This document shows, piece after piece, positions 27,657-36,429 of a stretch of DNA of 64,000 nucleotides. The position numbers and the translations under genes are program-made. The notes below the pieces were generated by a model. It was not told the DNA's origin and did not search any database. It saw only the letters and a list, made by a program, of their open reading frames with translations. The first letter of the stretch is position 1. Every line of letters begins with the position of its first letter. This DNA comes from Bacillus sp. OV322 (GTDB lineage Bacteria > Bacillota > Bacilli > Bacillales > DSM-1321), in the NCBI RefSeq assembly GCF_900112495.1, contig NZ_FOMA01000001.1:1-64000 (forward strand), given 5' to 3'.

Positions 27657-29555
27657 ATGGACATTTTAAAGAAAATTGAAAAATTTAGAGAAGATGAGCA
27701 GAAACTGAAGTGGGAAGGTACCTTCTCGGAATATCTGGAAATTGTCAAAGAACAGCCGTGGGTAGCTCAATCTGCACATTCACGTGTTTATAACATGATC
27801 AGAGATGCTGGAATAGAAGAAGTCAATGGAAACCGCACTTATAATTTTTTCAGCGGCCAGCTGTTTGGGCTTGAGGAATCTTTAGAGCGTCTGATTGAAG
27901 AATATTTGCATCCTGCAGCCAAGAGGCTGGATGTAAGAAAAAGGATACTGCTGCTGATGGGGCCTGTGTCTGGGGGTAAATCCACACTGGTTTCACTGCT
28001 GAAACGGGGATTGGAAGCATATTCCCTGAAAAACCAGGGAGCCATTTATGCCATAAAGGGATGCCCGATGCATGAAGATCCGCTGCATCTGATTCCGCAA
28101 AACCTTCGGGAAGACTTTTTTGAAGAATACGGAATACGGATTGAAGGCAACCTGTCGCCGCTTAACTTAATGAGACTTGAAAGCGAGTATGGAAACCATA
28201 TTGAAGATGTGATGGTAGAGCGGGTATTCCTTTCAGAGGATAAGCGGATTGGGATCGGAACTTTCAGCCCATCTGACCCTAAATCCCAGGATATAGCTGA
28301 TTTAACAGGAAGCATCGACTTTTCAACTATCGCCCAATATGGATCAGAATCAGATCCGAGGGCATATCGGTTTGATGGAGAACTGAATAAAGCAAACCGG
28401 GGCATGATGGAATTTCAGGAAATGCTGAAGTGCGATGAAAAATTCCTGTGGCATTTGCTTTCACTTACCCAAGAGGGGAACTTTAAAGCGGGAAGATTCG
28501 CCTTGATATCCGCTGATGAACTGATTGTTGCCCATACGAATGAAACGGAATATAAATCTTTCATTTCGAACAAGAAGAATGAAGCTTTGCATTCCAGGAT
28601 AATTGTCATGCCTGTTCCATATAATCTTCAGGTCTCACAGGAAGAGAAAATCTATGAAAAAATGATACATGAAAGCGATGTATCAGAGGTGCATATTGCC
28701 CCGCATACACTCAGGGTCGCAGCCATGTTCAGCATTCTGACGCGGCTGAAGGAGCCGAAAAAAGGCGATATCGACCTTGTAAAGAAGATGAGATTATATG
28801 ATGGGGAAAACGTTGAGGGATATAACTCAGCTGATATTACAGAACTGAAAAAGGAACATCAGGATGAAGGAATGAGCGGGATTGATCCAAGGTATGTGAT
28901 CAACCGGATTTCATCTACGATTATCCGGAAAGAAGAAAATCCTTCCATTAATGCGCTTGATGTGCTGCGTTCCTTAAAGGAAGGTCTGGATCAGCATCCT
29001 TCGATAACAGCAGAGCTTAGGGACAAGTATTTGAATTACATTTCCCTTGCCCGGAAGGAATACGACACAATTGCGAAAAATGAAGTACAAAAAGCCTTTG
29101 TTTATTCTTATGAAGAATCTGCCAAAACTCTGATGGATAATTATTTGGATAATGTAGAGGCGTACTGCAATAAATCGAGGCTGCGCGATCCGCTGACAGG
29201 AGAAGAAATCTCTCCGGATGAAAAGCTGATGCGTTCCATTGAAGAGCAGATTGGCATTTCAGAAAATGCTAAGAAAGCATTCCGCGAAGAAATTTTAATC
29301 CGGATTTCCGCATATGCCCGAAAAGGTAAACGATTTGATTATAATTCACATGACCGCCTCAGGGAAGCGATACAGAAGAAGCTTTTCGCAGACCTGAAAG
29401 ATGTCGTGAAAATCACTACCTCCAGCAAAACGCCCGATGAAGGCCAGTTGAAGAAAGTGAACGAAGTGGTTGCAAGGCTTATTGAAGAGCATGGCTATAA
29501 TTCTACTTCCGCGAATGAATTACTGAAATACGTAGGAAGCCTGCTTAATAGATAA
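27657..29555 (+). CDS. prkA: PrkA serine protein kinase/AAA+ protein
   Basis: A 632-residue cytoplasmic protein. The N-terminal AAA-type domain has Walker A 'GPVSGGKSTLV' (residues ~102-112) and a Walker-B-like 'ALISADELIV' segment; the C-terminal third is the PrkA domain ending 'ELLKYVGSLLNR'. Length matches the family (~631). In Bacillus PrkA is needed for efficient sporulation, through the mother-cell programme; homologues (YeaG) act with YeaH/YhbH. Here yhbH lies 1.5 kb downstream and spoVR, the third member of the usual trio, at 60591. The ribosome site is GGGGGAGG. Confidence 0.93.
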   Translation: MDILKKIEKFREDEQKLKWEGTFSEYLEIVKEQPWVAQSAHSRVYNMIRDAGIEEVNGNRTYNFFSGQLFGLEESLERLIEEYLHPAAKRLDVRKRILLLMGPVSGGKSTLVSLLKRGLEAYSLKNQGAIYAIKGCPMHEDPLHLIPQNLREDFFEEYGIRIEGNLSPLNLMRLESEYGNHIEDVMVERVFLSEDKRIGIGTFSPSDPKSQDIADLTGSIDFSTIAQYGSESDPRAYRFDGELNKANRGMMEFQEMLKCDEKFLWHLLSLTQEGNFKAGRFALISADELIVAHTNETEYKSFISNKKNEALHSRIIVMPVPYNLQVSQEEKIYEKMIHESDVSEVHIAPHTLRVAAMFSILTRLKEPKKGDIDLVKKMRLYDGENVEGYNSADITELKKEHQDEGMSGIDPRYVINRISSTIIRKEENPSINALDVLRSLKEGLDQHPSITAELRDKYLNYISLARKEYDTIAKNEVQKAFVYSYEESAKTLMDNYLDNVEAYCNKSRLRDPLTGEEISPDEKLMRSIEEQIGISENAKKAFREEILIRISAYARKGKRFDYNSHDRLREAIQKKLFADLKDVVKITTSSKTPDEGQLKKVNEVVARLIEEHGYNSTSANELLKYVGSLLNR

Positions 29556-29670
29556 CAAGGTGAGACTTACATCAGCGGGTTTCACACATCCCTGCTGATG
29601 GACAGCACTACTGAAGGCAGTGTTCCCCTGACAAGAAAAAGGGGGACAGCTGCCTGTAAATGCAGAATAA

Positions 29671-29703
29671 AAAAGCCTGCCGGGATACCGGCAGGCTTTT
29701 TAT
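29671..29703 (+). terminator. intrinsic terminator
   Basis: AAAAGCCTGCCGG GATA CCGGCAGGCTTTTTAT, a 13-bp perfect stem. A further hairpin (CATCAGCGGG / CCTGCTGATG) lies just after prkA near 29572-29599. Confidence 0.85.
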
Positions 29704-29722
29704 CCTGAAGCAGGACAAGACT

Positions 29723-29929
29723 TTATGATATACACAGCCCTTGATGTTCAATGAGAGTGAGAATTTGACTTAGCGAAATTACTTCATGGTTATAGTCAAT
29801 GATCATTTCTCCTTTTTTAACATCCAGCAGCGCCCTCTCTATTCCTTCCTGGCCCGATAAAAAATTCTCCAGATTTTGAATGGAGCTCTCTGTTATTACA
29901 TGCTTCAGACTTATTGAGGCAGTTTGCAT
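29723..29929 (-). CDS. HMA-like small protein lacking the CxxC metal motif
   Basis: A 68-residue protein with the beta-alpha-beta-beta-alpha-beta order of heavy-metal-associated domains: 'ASISLKHVITESSIQNLENFL', here split as strand and helix, then 'GIERALLDVKKGEMIIDYNHE' strands and a closing 'ILTLIEHQGL' helix. The M-x-C-x-x-C loop is replaced by 'KHVITESS', so copper transfer is not expected. It may bind another ligand or a protein. The ATG at 29929 is spaced 10 bases from AAAGGAG; an earlier in-frame ATG at 29938 is only one base from that site and less likely. Confidence 0.65.
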   Translation of the reverse strand: MQTASISLKHVITESSIQNLENFLSGQEGIERALLDVKKGEMIIDYNHEVISLSQILTLIEHQGLCIS

Positions 29930-30063
29930 TTCATTCATTCTCCTTTATATCAACTTTTAGTTATATATACCCGCAAATATAAAAGGTATGTGCAGGACAT
30001 CGGAGAACTTCAGCTGTTTAAAAGAGAAATAAACAGGGTAGGTTATGAATGGAGGTGTCTATT

Positions 30064-30237
30064 TTGAAGGATGAAGTTAAAAAAGATTATGTTCCTGAAA
30101 ACAGCTCAATGGCTCAAAACCTGGAGGAAATGAAGGATCTTGGCAAGCAGATGGAGCACTTAAGGACGAACGAGGAATTAAAAGAGTGGGGTAAGCGGCC
30201 CGGGACAGTCCAGCACGAATCGGAAGAGGAAAAATAA
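30064..30237 (+). CDS. small charged protein of unknown function
   Basis: A 57-residue hydrophilic, mostly helical protein ('MAQNLEEMKDLGKQMEHL' is its core, followed by a Glu-rich tail). The TTG at 30064 is chosen because GGAGGTG lies 6-12 bases upstream; the ATG at 30049 would place that site inside the gene. I recognise no family, though small acidic helical proteins of this kind are frequent in spore formers. It lies between the HMA-like gene and a convergent YdcF-like gene. Confidence 0.55.
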   Translation: MKDEVKKDYVPENSSMAQNLEEMKDLGKQMEHLRTNEELKEWGKRPGTVQHESEEEK

Positions 30238-30242
30238 ACCTG

Positions 30243-30270
30243 AAGTCTCAGTATGGCGAGGCTTTTTTTT
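30243..30270 (+). terminator. intrinsic terminator
   Basis: An AAGTCTC / GAGGCTT stem with TTTTTTT after it, overlapping the 3' end of the convergent gene. Confidence 0.6.
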
Positions 30271-30817
30271 ATGACCACTTTTTTATATGATCCGGAAAGT
30301 AATTGCCGATCTTCGCTACTTCGCTCATGACCACACGAATTTTCTTTTCCTCACTGTGCCAGTTGTCCTTTGTGATATTGCCATAGTCAGGGACTGTGCA
30401 AACCATGAACTTAATAGTTTCCGGAAAAACTGTTTGGTATGTCATAAGTGCCCTTCGCGAATGAAATGCTTTTGTGACAAGAATCACTTTCTTAAGCTGC
30501 AGTGTATGCTGTTTGACAATTTCCCAGGAATAACGGGCATTTTCAAACGTATTTCTTGCTTTATCTTCTTTTAAAATAACATCCCGCGGCACCCCAAGCG
30601 ACACTCCTATATTCCTCAGAAACTCCCACTCTGTCCCTTTCAATGATTCCTGGTACCCGCCGGATGGCAGAATAAGAGGTGCGTACCCTTCCGAATACAG
30701 TAAGGCCGCTTTTTCCATGAGCCTTTGCTGGCGGCTGCCCGGTATTAAAATTAAATCAGCTTTTTCTATCTCTGTTTCATAAAATATAAAATCGGTAATG
30801 CAATCATATGGCTTCAT
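30269..30817 (-). CDS. YdcF/DUF218 family protein
   Basis: A 182-residue Rossmann-like protein of the DUF218 family (YdcF/SanA/ElyC). Typical blocks are 'ADLILIPGSRQQRLMEKAALLY', here in two halves, 'LILPSGGY', 'ARNTFENARYSWEIV' and 'VILVTKAFHSRRALMTYQ', with the conserved 'S/T-K-x-F-H-x-x-R' element. Related proteins influence envelope precursor handling or bind SAM; the function in Bacillus is open. No signal peptide or membrane segment is present, unlike ElyC/SanA. It is monocistronic on the minus strand. Confidence 0.8.
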   Translation of the reverse strand: MKPYDCITDFIFYETEIEKADLILIPGSRQQRLMEKAALLYSEGYAPLILPSGGYQESLKGTEWEFLRNIGVSLGVPRDVILKEDKARNTFENARYSWEIVKQHTLQLKKVILVTKAFHSRRALMTYQTVFPETIKFMVCTVPDYGNITKDNWHSEEKKIRVVMSEVAKIGNYFPDHIKKWS

Positions 30818-30914
30818 AAAACAATCCTCCTTTGCAGCTCCATATATTTATCTTACAAAAATATGGTAAAGCATGTCTATAGACAGGGGTAAACAAATAT
30901 TGTCAAAATTTTTT

Positions 30915-30943
30915 GTAAATTATTCTCTGTCCCTGCATAAGAT
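30915..30943 (+). promoter_or_regulatory. weak sigma-E-like site upstream of yhbH
   Basis: GTAAATT, 14 bp, CATAAGAT: 5 of 7 defined bases in each box of the sigma-E consensus. It lies 136 bp before the GTG start. Confidence 0.25.
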
Positions 30944-31078
30944 GAAGTAATACTCTATACTACAACGCCAAGGACGAAGGCAATCCATATAATCCAGTAA
31001 GCAGAGCGTTCAGTTCACACTACCATAGCGTATGCTATGAAATGAAAAATGTGCAAAATTTTTAAGGAGGGGAATACA

Positions 31079-32245
31079 GTGACGGAAGAGAATAACCATC
31101 AGTTTGTCATTTCGCAGGAAGATTGGTCCCTCCACCGTAAAGGCTTTGATGATCAGCAAAGGCATCAGGAAAAGGTGCAGGAAGCAATTAAGAATAATTT
31201 ACCCGACCTGATTTCTGAAGAAAGCATCGTAATGTCAAACGGGCGGGATGTTGTGAAAATACCAATAAGGTCATTGGATGAATATAAAATTCGTTATAAT
31301 TATGATAAAAATAAGCATGTAGGCCAAGGAAGCGGAGACAGCCAGGTAGGAGATGTGGTAGCCCGGGACGGCTCTGCAGAAAAGGGGCCAGGCAAAGGCC
31401 AGGGAGCCGGTGACCAGGCTGGGGAAGATTATTATGAAGCAGAAGTATCCATGCTTGAAATAGAGGAGGCCCTTTTCAGCCAGCTTGAACTTCCTAATCT
31501 TCAGCAAAAGGATCCTGATGAACATACACTTGAGCATATTGAATTCAATGATATCAGGAAAACAGGGCTCATGGGAAATATCGACAAAAAGAAGACTATG
31601 ATTACAGCTTTTAAAAGAAATGCATTAAGCGGAGAACCCGGGTTTCATCCAATCATTAAGGAAGATTTCAAATTTAAGACATGGAATGAAGTCGAAAAGC
31701 CGGAATCCAAGGCAGTTGTTCTGGCTATGATGGACACCTCTGGTTCAATGGGATTATGGGAAAAGTACATGGCCCGCAGTTTTTTCTTCTGGATGAACCG
31801 CTTTTTGCGCACTAAATACGAAACCGTTGAAATTGAGTTTATTGCCCATCATACTGAGGCGAAGATTGTGCCGGAGGAAGACTTTTTTACAAAAGGCGAA
31901 AGCGGGGGAACCATTTGCTCTTCCGTGTACAGAAAAGCTTTAGAACTTATTGATTATAAATATGATCCTGATAAATTCAATATTTATCCTTTCCATTTTT
32001 CCGACGGAGATAATCTGACTTCTGATAATGCAAGATGTGTAAAGCTTGTAAATGAACTGATGAAGGTATCCAATATGTTCGGATACGGTGAGGTCAATCA
32101 ATACAACAGGCATTCTACCTTGATGACTGCCTATAAAAATATTAATAACGAAAAATTCCGCCATTATATTCTAAAACAAAAAGCAGATGTTTTTCATGCG
32201 ATGAGAAGTTTCTTTAAGAAGGAAGAGTCAGGAATGTATGTATAG
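31079..32245 (+). CDS. yhbH: YhbH/YeaH-family VWA-like sporulation protein
   Basis: A 388-residue protein of the YeaH/YhbH family, needed for normal sporulation in B. subtilis and consistently co-occurring with PrkA and SpoVR. A Gly-rich segment (residues ~90-125, '[14 protein letters not shown]') separates the N-terminal region from a von Willebrand A-like domain whose metal-site motif D-x-S/T-x-S is 'MMDTSGSMG' (~220-228). The GTG at 31079 is preferred: AAGGAGGGG sits 8 bases upstream, inside the longer frame that starts at 31049. A strong terminator follows immediately. Confidence 0.92.
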   Translation: MTEENNHQFVISQEDWSLHRKGFDDQQRHQEKVQEAIKNNLPDLISEESIVMSNGRDVVKIPIRSLDEYKIRYNYDKNKHVGQGSGDSQVGDVVARDGSAEKGPGKGQGAGDQAGEDYYEAEVSMLEIEEALFSQLELPNLQQKDPDEHTLEHIEFNDIRKTGLMGNIDKKKTMITAFKRNALSGEPGFHPIIKEDFKFKTWNEVEKPESKAVVLAMMDTSGSMGLWEKYMARSFFFWMNRFLRTKYETVEIEFIAHHTEAKIVPEEDFFTKGESGGTICSSVYRKALELIDYKYDPDKFNIYPFHFSDGDNLTSDNARCVKLVNELMKVSNMFGYGEVNQYNRHSTLMTAYKNINNEKFRHYILKQKADVFHAMRSFFKKEESGMYV

Positions 32246-32291
32246 AAAAACCCCTGGCGCCAGCACTGATGCTGGCTGCCGGGGGTTTTTT
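32246..32291 (+). terminator. intrinsic terminator after yhbH
   Basis: AAAAACCCCTGGCGCCAGCA / TGCTGGCTGCCGGGGGTTTTTT, a long interrupted stem beginning at the stop codon. Confidence 0.85.
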
Positions 32292-32340
32292 CATATTCAT
32301 GTCATGCCGCACTGAGACTTAAGTGAGCAGTAAATATAGA

Positions 32341-32566
32341 AGGCTGCAAACTTTGCTGCGATGGGTCAAGCTGGCTCATTTCCGCTCCAGGATGCTCGCA
32401 TGCTCGTTTTTTCCAGGGCGGGCGGGAGCCTCCTCAGCAGCGCCTGCAGTGTCTCGACTGTTCCGCTAATCCCGCAGGAGTTTCGCGCCTTCCGCTCCGC
32501 CAGCCCGATTTAAATCTGGGATCTCCTCACATAACTCATTAAAAAACTATCTTTATGAAGAGAACC
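32341..32566 (-). repeat. dispersed intergenic element, reverse orientation
   Basis: Reading the minus strand gives the element of 1416: left end GGTTCTCTTCATAAAGATAG, the CTGCGGGATTAGCGGAAC core, GCATCCTGGAGCGGAAATGAG, and the right end CAGCAAAGTTTGCAGCCT. It fills the gap between yhbH and the next gene. Confidence 0.75.
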
Positions 32567-32603
32567 AAAAAAAAGGAGCGTATATCAGGTCCTCTCCCTG
32601 TAA

Positions 32604-33524
32604 TCAGCTGGAAACATTTTGAGGATGTTCTGCAGCAGCAAGATCGGCTGCTTTAGCATTCAGGGCAACTTGTTCAGGGTTTTTACATCCAGGGATTACA
32701 CTGGTCACAGCTGAGTGCTTCAGGCACCAGGCAAGTGCCCAGGAAGCCATGGATACCCCTTCTGGAACTTCTGTTTTCGCGATTTCCTCCACTTCTTTCA
32801 AAAGTTTTGCAGTTTGATCAGAGTCGTGCCTTGAACGGACATCATTGCTTTCAAAGGCAGCTCCAGGCTTGTATTTGCCGCTTAAATATCCGCTTGCTAA
32901 AGGAACACGGGCAAGAACACCCAAATTTTGTTCAATGCTTAAGGGGAAAATGGACTCTTCAGGAGAGCGTTCCAGGCGATTGTATACAACCTGTATAGCA
33001 CCTGCACCGACATCCTTTGCCTTAGCTGTCTGGTAGCTGTCGTTATTTTGCTTCAGCGAAATGCCGAGGCAGCGGATTTTGCCTGCCTGCTTTTGCTTAT
33101 CCAGCATCGTCCATAATGTATCATTATTAAATTCTTCATCTGTGCAGGAATGTGCCTGATAAAGGTCAATATAATCTGTATTCAGCGACTTTAGCGAAGA
33201 GTCAAGCTGATTCAGGACATCACGGGCGTCCCAATGTCTTGTCCTGTCAAAGTTCCCGTGAAAATGATGGCCGAATTTCGTGGCGACAATCCAGTCTTCC
33301 CTTTTATTGCGTCTCAGATAGTCACCGATAAAACGTTCAGATAAATGGTCGCCATAGCATTCGGCAGTATCGATGAAGTTGATTCCCTCATTATGTGCTG
33401 CCTCCAGTATACTATCTACGTCTGACTGGGTGAAATTCACGCCCCATTCTCCGCCAAACTGCCAGGTTCCTAATCCAATAACAGAAATATCCAAATTCGT
33501 TTTGCCTAAAGTTCTATACTTCAT
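32604..33524 (-). CDS. aldo/keto reductase
   Basis: A 306-residue AKR barrel protein. The tetrad is Asp and Tyr in 'NFIDTAECYGDH', Lys in 'VATKFGHH' and His in 'YQAHS'. The cofactor-binding end is 'VTSVIPGCKNPEQVALN'. It starts 'MKYRTLGKTNLDISVIGLGTW', a typical AKR strand pair. Substrate unknown. It has no co-directional neighbour close by, and the promoter region is shared with the SRAP gene on the other strand. It is clearly distinct from the AKRs at 14149 and 44043. Confidence 0.85.
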   Translation of the reverse strand: MKYRTLGKTNLDISVIGLGTWQFGGEWGVNFTQSDVDSILEAAHNEGINFIDTAECYGDHLSERFIGDYLRRNKREDWIVATKFGHHFHGNFDRTRHWDARDVLNQLDSSLKSLNTDYIDLYQAHSCTDEEFNNDTLWTMLDKQKQAGKIRCLGISLKQNNDSYQTAKAKDVGAGAIQVVYNRLERSPEESIFPLSIEQNLGVLARVPLASGYLSGKYKPGAAFESNDVRSRHDSDQTAKLLKEVEEIAKTEVPEGVSMASWALAWCLKHSAVTSVIPGCKNPEQVALNAKAADLAAAEHPQNVSS

Positions 33525-33744
33525 TTTTTCACCCCTGAATCATAATTTTTCCCTAAAATTATAACATGGGCAGTAAGCGTTTTTATAATGCCGAGTCTTG
33601 TGCCTGCACCGTAAATCAGCAAGCAAGTATAACAAAGTCTGATTATAAAAAGGAGGGTGCCAGAGAGGTCGGTATAAAGCACTTTGTAGGGAAGGGCGAT
33701 ATGGGGTATATTTACGGTATCAGAACGACAGGAGGGAATCAGGA

Positions 33745-34413
33745 ATGTGCGGAAGGTATAATCTCTTTTCAGAACTAAAGGTAATTGCGGAGCGTTTCCA
33801 GCTGAATAATGCACCAGCATTGGAAATGAAAGAGCGGTATAACATAGCACCGGGACAGGATATTTTCGCCGTGGTCAGGGATGGTGAAGTACAAAATGCA
33901 GGAACATATTTCAGGTGGGGTTTGGTGCCGGGGTGGGCAAAGGATCCAAAAATCGGCTATAAAATGATAAATGCACGTGCAGAAACCATAGATGTAAAGC
34001 CGTCATTCAAGAATATCCTTAAAAGAAACCGATGCTTAATCATCGCCGATGGTTTTTATGAATGGAAAAAAGAAGAAGACAAGAAGCAGCCGTATCATAT
34101 TACATTAAAAAATAGAGAACCTTTTGCTTTTGCGGGGTTGTGGGATGAATGGGAGCATGAAGGGGAAATATTAAAAACCTGTACAATCATTACGACAGAA
34201 GCCAACCATTTGATGAAGGAAATACATCACCGCATGCCGGTCATATTAACGCGGGAAAATGAAGATGCATGGCTTAATTCTGACGAATCAGGAGCAGAGG
34301 AGCTGACATCCATGCTTCTGCCCTATGATTCTTCAAAAATGGAAGCCTACCCGATTTCGGCCATGGTGAATTATGCAAAAAATGAGGGGAAGGAAATTAT
34401 CAATTCATTATAG
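33745..34413 (+). CDS. SRAP-domain protein (abasic-site DNA-protein crosslinker, YedK/HMCES type)
   Basis: A 222-residue protein with the complete SRAP domain. Cys2 ('MCGRYNLF') is the residue that forms a thiazolidine crosslink to abasic sites in single-stranded DNA after Met removal. 'RYNIAPGQ', 'WGLVPGWAKD', 'INARAET', 'CLIIADGFYEW' (conserved Glu), 'TTEANHLMKEIHHRMPVIL' (conserved His) are all present. The length fits the family. AGGAGGGAATC precedes the ATG. No LexA/DinR box is evident upstream. It is convergent with a 3-methyladenine DNA glycosylase, an enzyme that creates abasic sites, a suggestive pairing. Confidence 0.9.
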   Translation: MCGRYNLFSELKVIAERFQLNNAPALEMKERYNIAPGQDIFAVVRDGEVQNAGTYFRWGLVPGWAKDPKIGYKMINARAETIDVKPSFKNILKRNRCLIIADGFYEWKKEEDKKQPYHITLKNREPFAFAGLWDEWEHEGEILKTCTIITTEANHLMKEIHHRMPVILTRENEDAWLNSDESGAEELTSMLLPYDSSKMEAYPISAMVNYAKNEGKEIINSL

Positions 34414-34444
34414 ACTGCCTTGGGAGATTGGGACAGGCTATCTG

Positions 34445-35071
34445 CTATCTTGAGAGATACATGCTGCCTGAGATCCAAAATCGCCACGGGTAGTCCTTTG
34501 CTTCACCTGAATTATCAATGCCGATTCTCGGGCCTGCAGAAATCTTCTCAGGTTTTATGCCGGGGGATAAGTAAAGGGAAGAGTCTGTAAAACTGTTTCC
34601 ATAATCCATCATGGTGATTCCAAGTGCTTTTGTTAATTTGCCCGGACCGTTTGTCAGCTTCCTGACGTCCTCCAGGCCTCTGCGCTGCTGCATAAGGGGA
34701 ATTCCTTCATATGGCTCCACGGCGCGTATGAGGATGGCTTCAGGAGTTTCTGTTCCCCCTGAAACAACGTTGACTAATGTATGGGTATGCATCACATACG
34801 TATAGATCAATCCAGATTCCCCGAACATGATTTCAGTTCGTTTTGTCCGCCGGTTATTGTAGCTGTGCGCGGCCCGGTCACCCGGCCCCATGTATGCTTC
34901 TGTTTCAACGATAAATCCTGAAGCTGTCCCATCTGGAGTCTCTTTAACAAGCAGGCACCCAAGCAGCTCCTGTGCTAGCTCCAGAGTGGGTTTTTGAAAG
35001 AACTGCGGCTGAAGAGGAGAAGGTTCTATTTCTTCTTGAAGCAATGATTGAAGCAAAAATTCTTTTTTCAT
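34445..35071 (-). CDS. DNA-3-methyladenine glycosylase (AAG/MPG type)
   Basis: A 208-residue base-excision-repair enzyme that removes alkylated purines and hypoxanthine. Family blocks are 'LAQELLGCLLV', 'GFIVETEAYMGPGDRAAHSY' (catalytic Glu), 'TEIMFGESGLIYTYVMHT', 'EAILIRAVEP', 'NGPGKLTKALGI' and the terminal 'GPRIGI...WRFWISG' pair. The start at 35071 has GAGGAGG 8 bases upstream; the longer frame to 35188 crosses the proC leader and lacks support. It converges on the SRAP gene with a 31-bp gap. It resembles B. subtilis YxlJ. Confidence 0.9.
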   Translation of the reverse strand: MKKEFLLQSLLQEEIEPSPLQPQFFQKPTLELAQELLGCLLVKETPDGTASGFIVETEAYMGPGDRAAHSYNNRRTKRTEIMFGESGLIYTYVMHTHTLVNVVSGGTETPEAILIRAVEPYEGIPLMQQRRGLEDVRKLTNGPGKLTKALGITMMDYGNSFTDSSLYLSPGIKPEKISAGPRIGIDNSGEAKDYPWRFWISGSMYLSR

Positions 35072-35238
35072 GTAAAAACCTCCTCGGGTACTTTTGTTTT
35101 TAAATTTCCCTTTTTGGCATAAAAAAAACACTGTTGAATTTCTGTACATCACAGAGAAATTCGGATAGAGTAGTAACGGCCAGTGCATTAGGCTATATTA
35201 ATAAGTGTCAAAAGCTAATAGAAGCAGGATGTGGAATT

Positions 35239-36051
35239 ATGGATAAAAAAATCGGATTTATCGGGTGCGGGAAAATGGGGCAGGCCATTCTTGGCGGACT
35301 GATTGATGCAAAAGCAGCAGATCCAGGCCAGATAACAGTGAGCACTGCAAACGAAGCTACCTTGTTAATGCTTAAGGAGAAATTCAAGGTAGGGGTTTCC
35401 CTTGATAATAAAGAAATAGCCGCTGGTTCAGATGTATTATTTCTAGCGGTTCAGCCTTCACTTCATGAACAAATCATCGGTGAAATTAAAGAAGTTATCC
35501 AGGATCATGCGGTTATCATTACAATTGCTGCCGGCATCACTCTCGATATGGCCGGGCGGTTTTTTGGCAAAAAGGTGAAGATAGTCCGCACTATGCCGAA
35601 CACGCCTTCCCTCGTTGGAGAAGGAATGACTGCAATGTGCATAAATGGTGAAGTTTCAAAAACAGATCTGGAATATGTACAGGTGCTTTTAAACAGTTTT
35701 GGAAAAACAGAGCTTGTAGATGAAAGCCTGATGGATTCCATTCCTGCAATAAGCGGTTCTTCGCCTGCATTTGTGTACATGTTTATCGAAGCGATGGCAG
35801 ACGGCGGCGTAAGGGACGGCATTCCAAGGAAGCAGGCATACAAACTGGCTGCACAGGCCGTTTTGGGTGCAGCCAAAATGGTGCTGGATACAGACAAGCA
35901 TCCCGGGGCGCTGAAAGATGATGTATGCACGCCTGGAGGCTCTACCATTCAAGCTGTTGCAGCTCTTGAAGAAAAAGGTTTCCGGTCGGCTGTTTTAGAA
36001 GCCATGAAGGTATGCACCGAAAAAAGCAAATCTTATTCTAATAATTGTTAA
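35239..36051 (+). CDS. proC: pyrroline-5-carboxylate reductase
   Basis: A 270-residue NAD(P)H-dependent enzyme for the last step of proline synthesis. The N-terminal Rossmann motif is 'IGFIGCGKMGQAIL'; 'LFLAVQPSLHEQIIGEI', 'VRTMPNTPSLVGEGMTAM', 'AISGSSPAFVYMFIEAMAD' and 'DVCTPGGSTIQAVAALE' complete the family signature. The ATG at 35239 is chosen by alignment with the family; the frame is open back to 35134 but that part overlaps the divergent glycosylase promoter and has no ribosome site. It is followed by two copies of the dispersed element. Confidence 0.93.
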   Translation: MDKKIGFIGCGKMGQAILGGLIDAKAADPGQITVSTANEATLLMLKEKFKVGVSLDNKEIAAGSDVLFLAVQPSLHEQIIGEIKEVIQDHAVIITIAAGITLDMAGRFFGKKVKIVRTMPNTPSLVGEGMTAMCINGEVSKTDLEYVQVLLNSFGKTELVDESLMDSIPAISGSSPAFVYMFIEAMADGGVRDGIPRKQAYKLAAQAVLGAAKMVLDTDKHPGALKDDVCTPGGSTIQAVAALEEKGFRSAVLEAMKVCTEKSKSYSNNC

Positions 36052-36055
36052 GCAA

Positions 36056-36160
36056 AGGTTCTTTACTAAAGATTGGTGTTTATTAATGGGTTTCGCGAGC
36101 TGAACACATTGTTAAATCAGCCATATTGTGCATAACAGTAAAGTTTTTCGAAAACAGACT
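36056..36160 (+). repeat. dispersed intergenic element, short copy
   Basis: About 105 bp with both degenerate termini (AGGTTCTTTACTAAAGATTG and GTAAAGTTTTTCGAAAACAG) but almost none of the GC-rich interior. It directly precedes a terminator and then another, fuller copy. Confidence 0.65.
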
Positions 36161-36163
36161 AGC

Positions 36164-36203
36164 AAAAAAACACATGCCATATTAATCCGGCATGTGTTTT
36201 TTT
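36164..36203 (+). terminator. intrinsic terminator, probably of proC
   Basis: AAAAAAACACATGCC / GGCATGTGTTTTTTT, perfect stem, located between two copies of the dispersed element. Confidence 0.75.
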
Positions 36204-36412
36204 AGGCTCTTTTCTTAAAGATTGTTGTTTTTCTAACTTATTATGAGAGACAATTCCATTGTTTAGTCAGGCTGATTGTAGCGTAAGGTGTGAGACTCCT
36301 GCTTAGATTAGCGGGAAGGTGAGACCCGCAGGCGCAGCCGAGGAGGCTCACCGCCTGCCCCGCGGAAATCAACCAACTTGTTTCATAGCAACAAAGTTTA
36401 CGATAACAGCCT
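36204..36412 (+). repeat. dispersed intergenic element (fuller copy)
   Basis: Starts AGGCTCTTTTCTTAAAGATT and ends GTTTACGATAACAGCCT, with the conserved core GTGAGACTCCTGC, GCGGGAAGGTGAGACCCGCA and GAGGAGGCTCACCGCC. It abuts the T-run of the preceding terminator. Confidence 0.8.
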
Positions 36413-36429
36413 TTTTTTATCGTTCATAT

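Noticed and set aside
29560-29670. Hairpins after prkA considered as a riboswitch
   Set aside because: The stems follow a stop codon and precede a terminator on the same strand with no downstream co-directional gene to control, and no known aptamer core is visible.
33566-33778. 70-codon frame upstream of the SRAP gene
   Set aside because: Overlaps the SRAP start in another frame, no ribosome site, no recognisable content.
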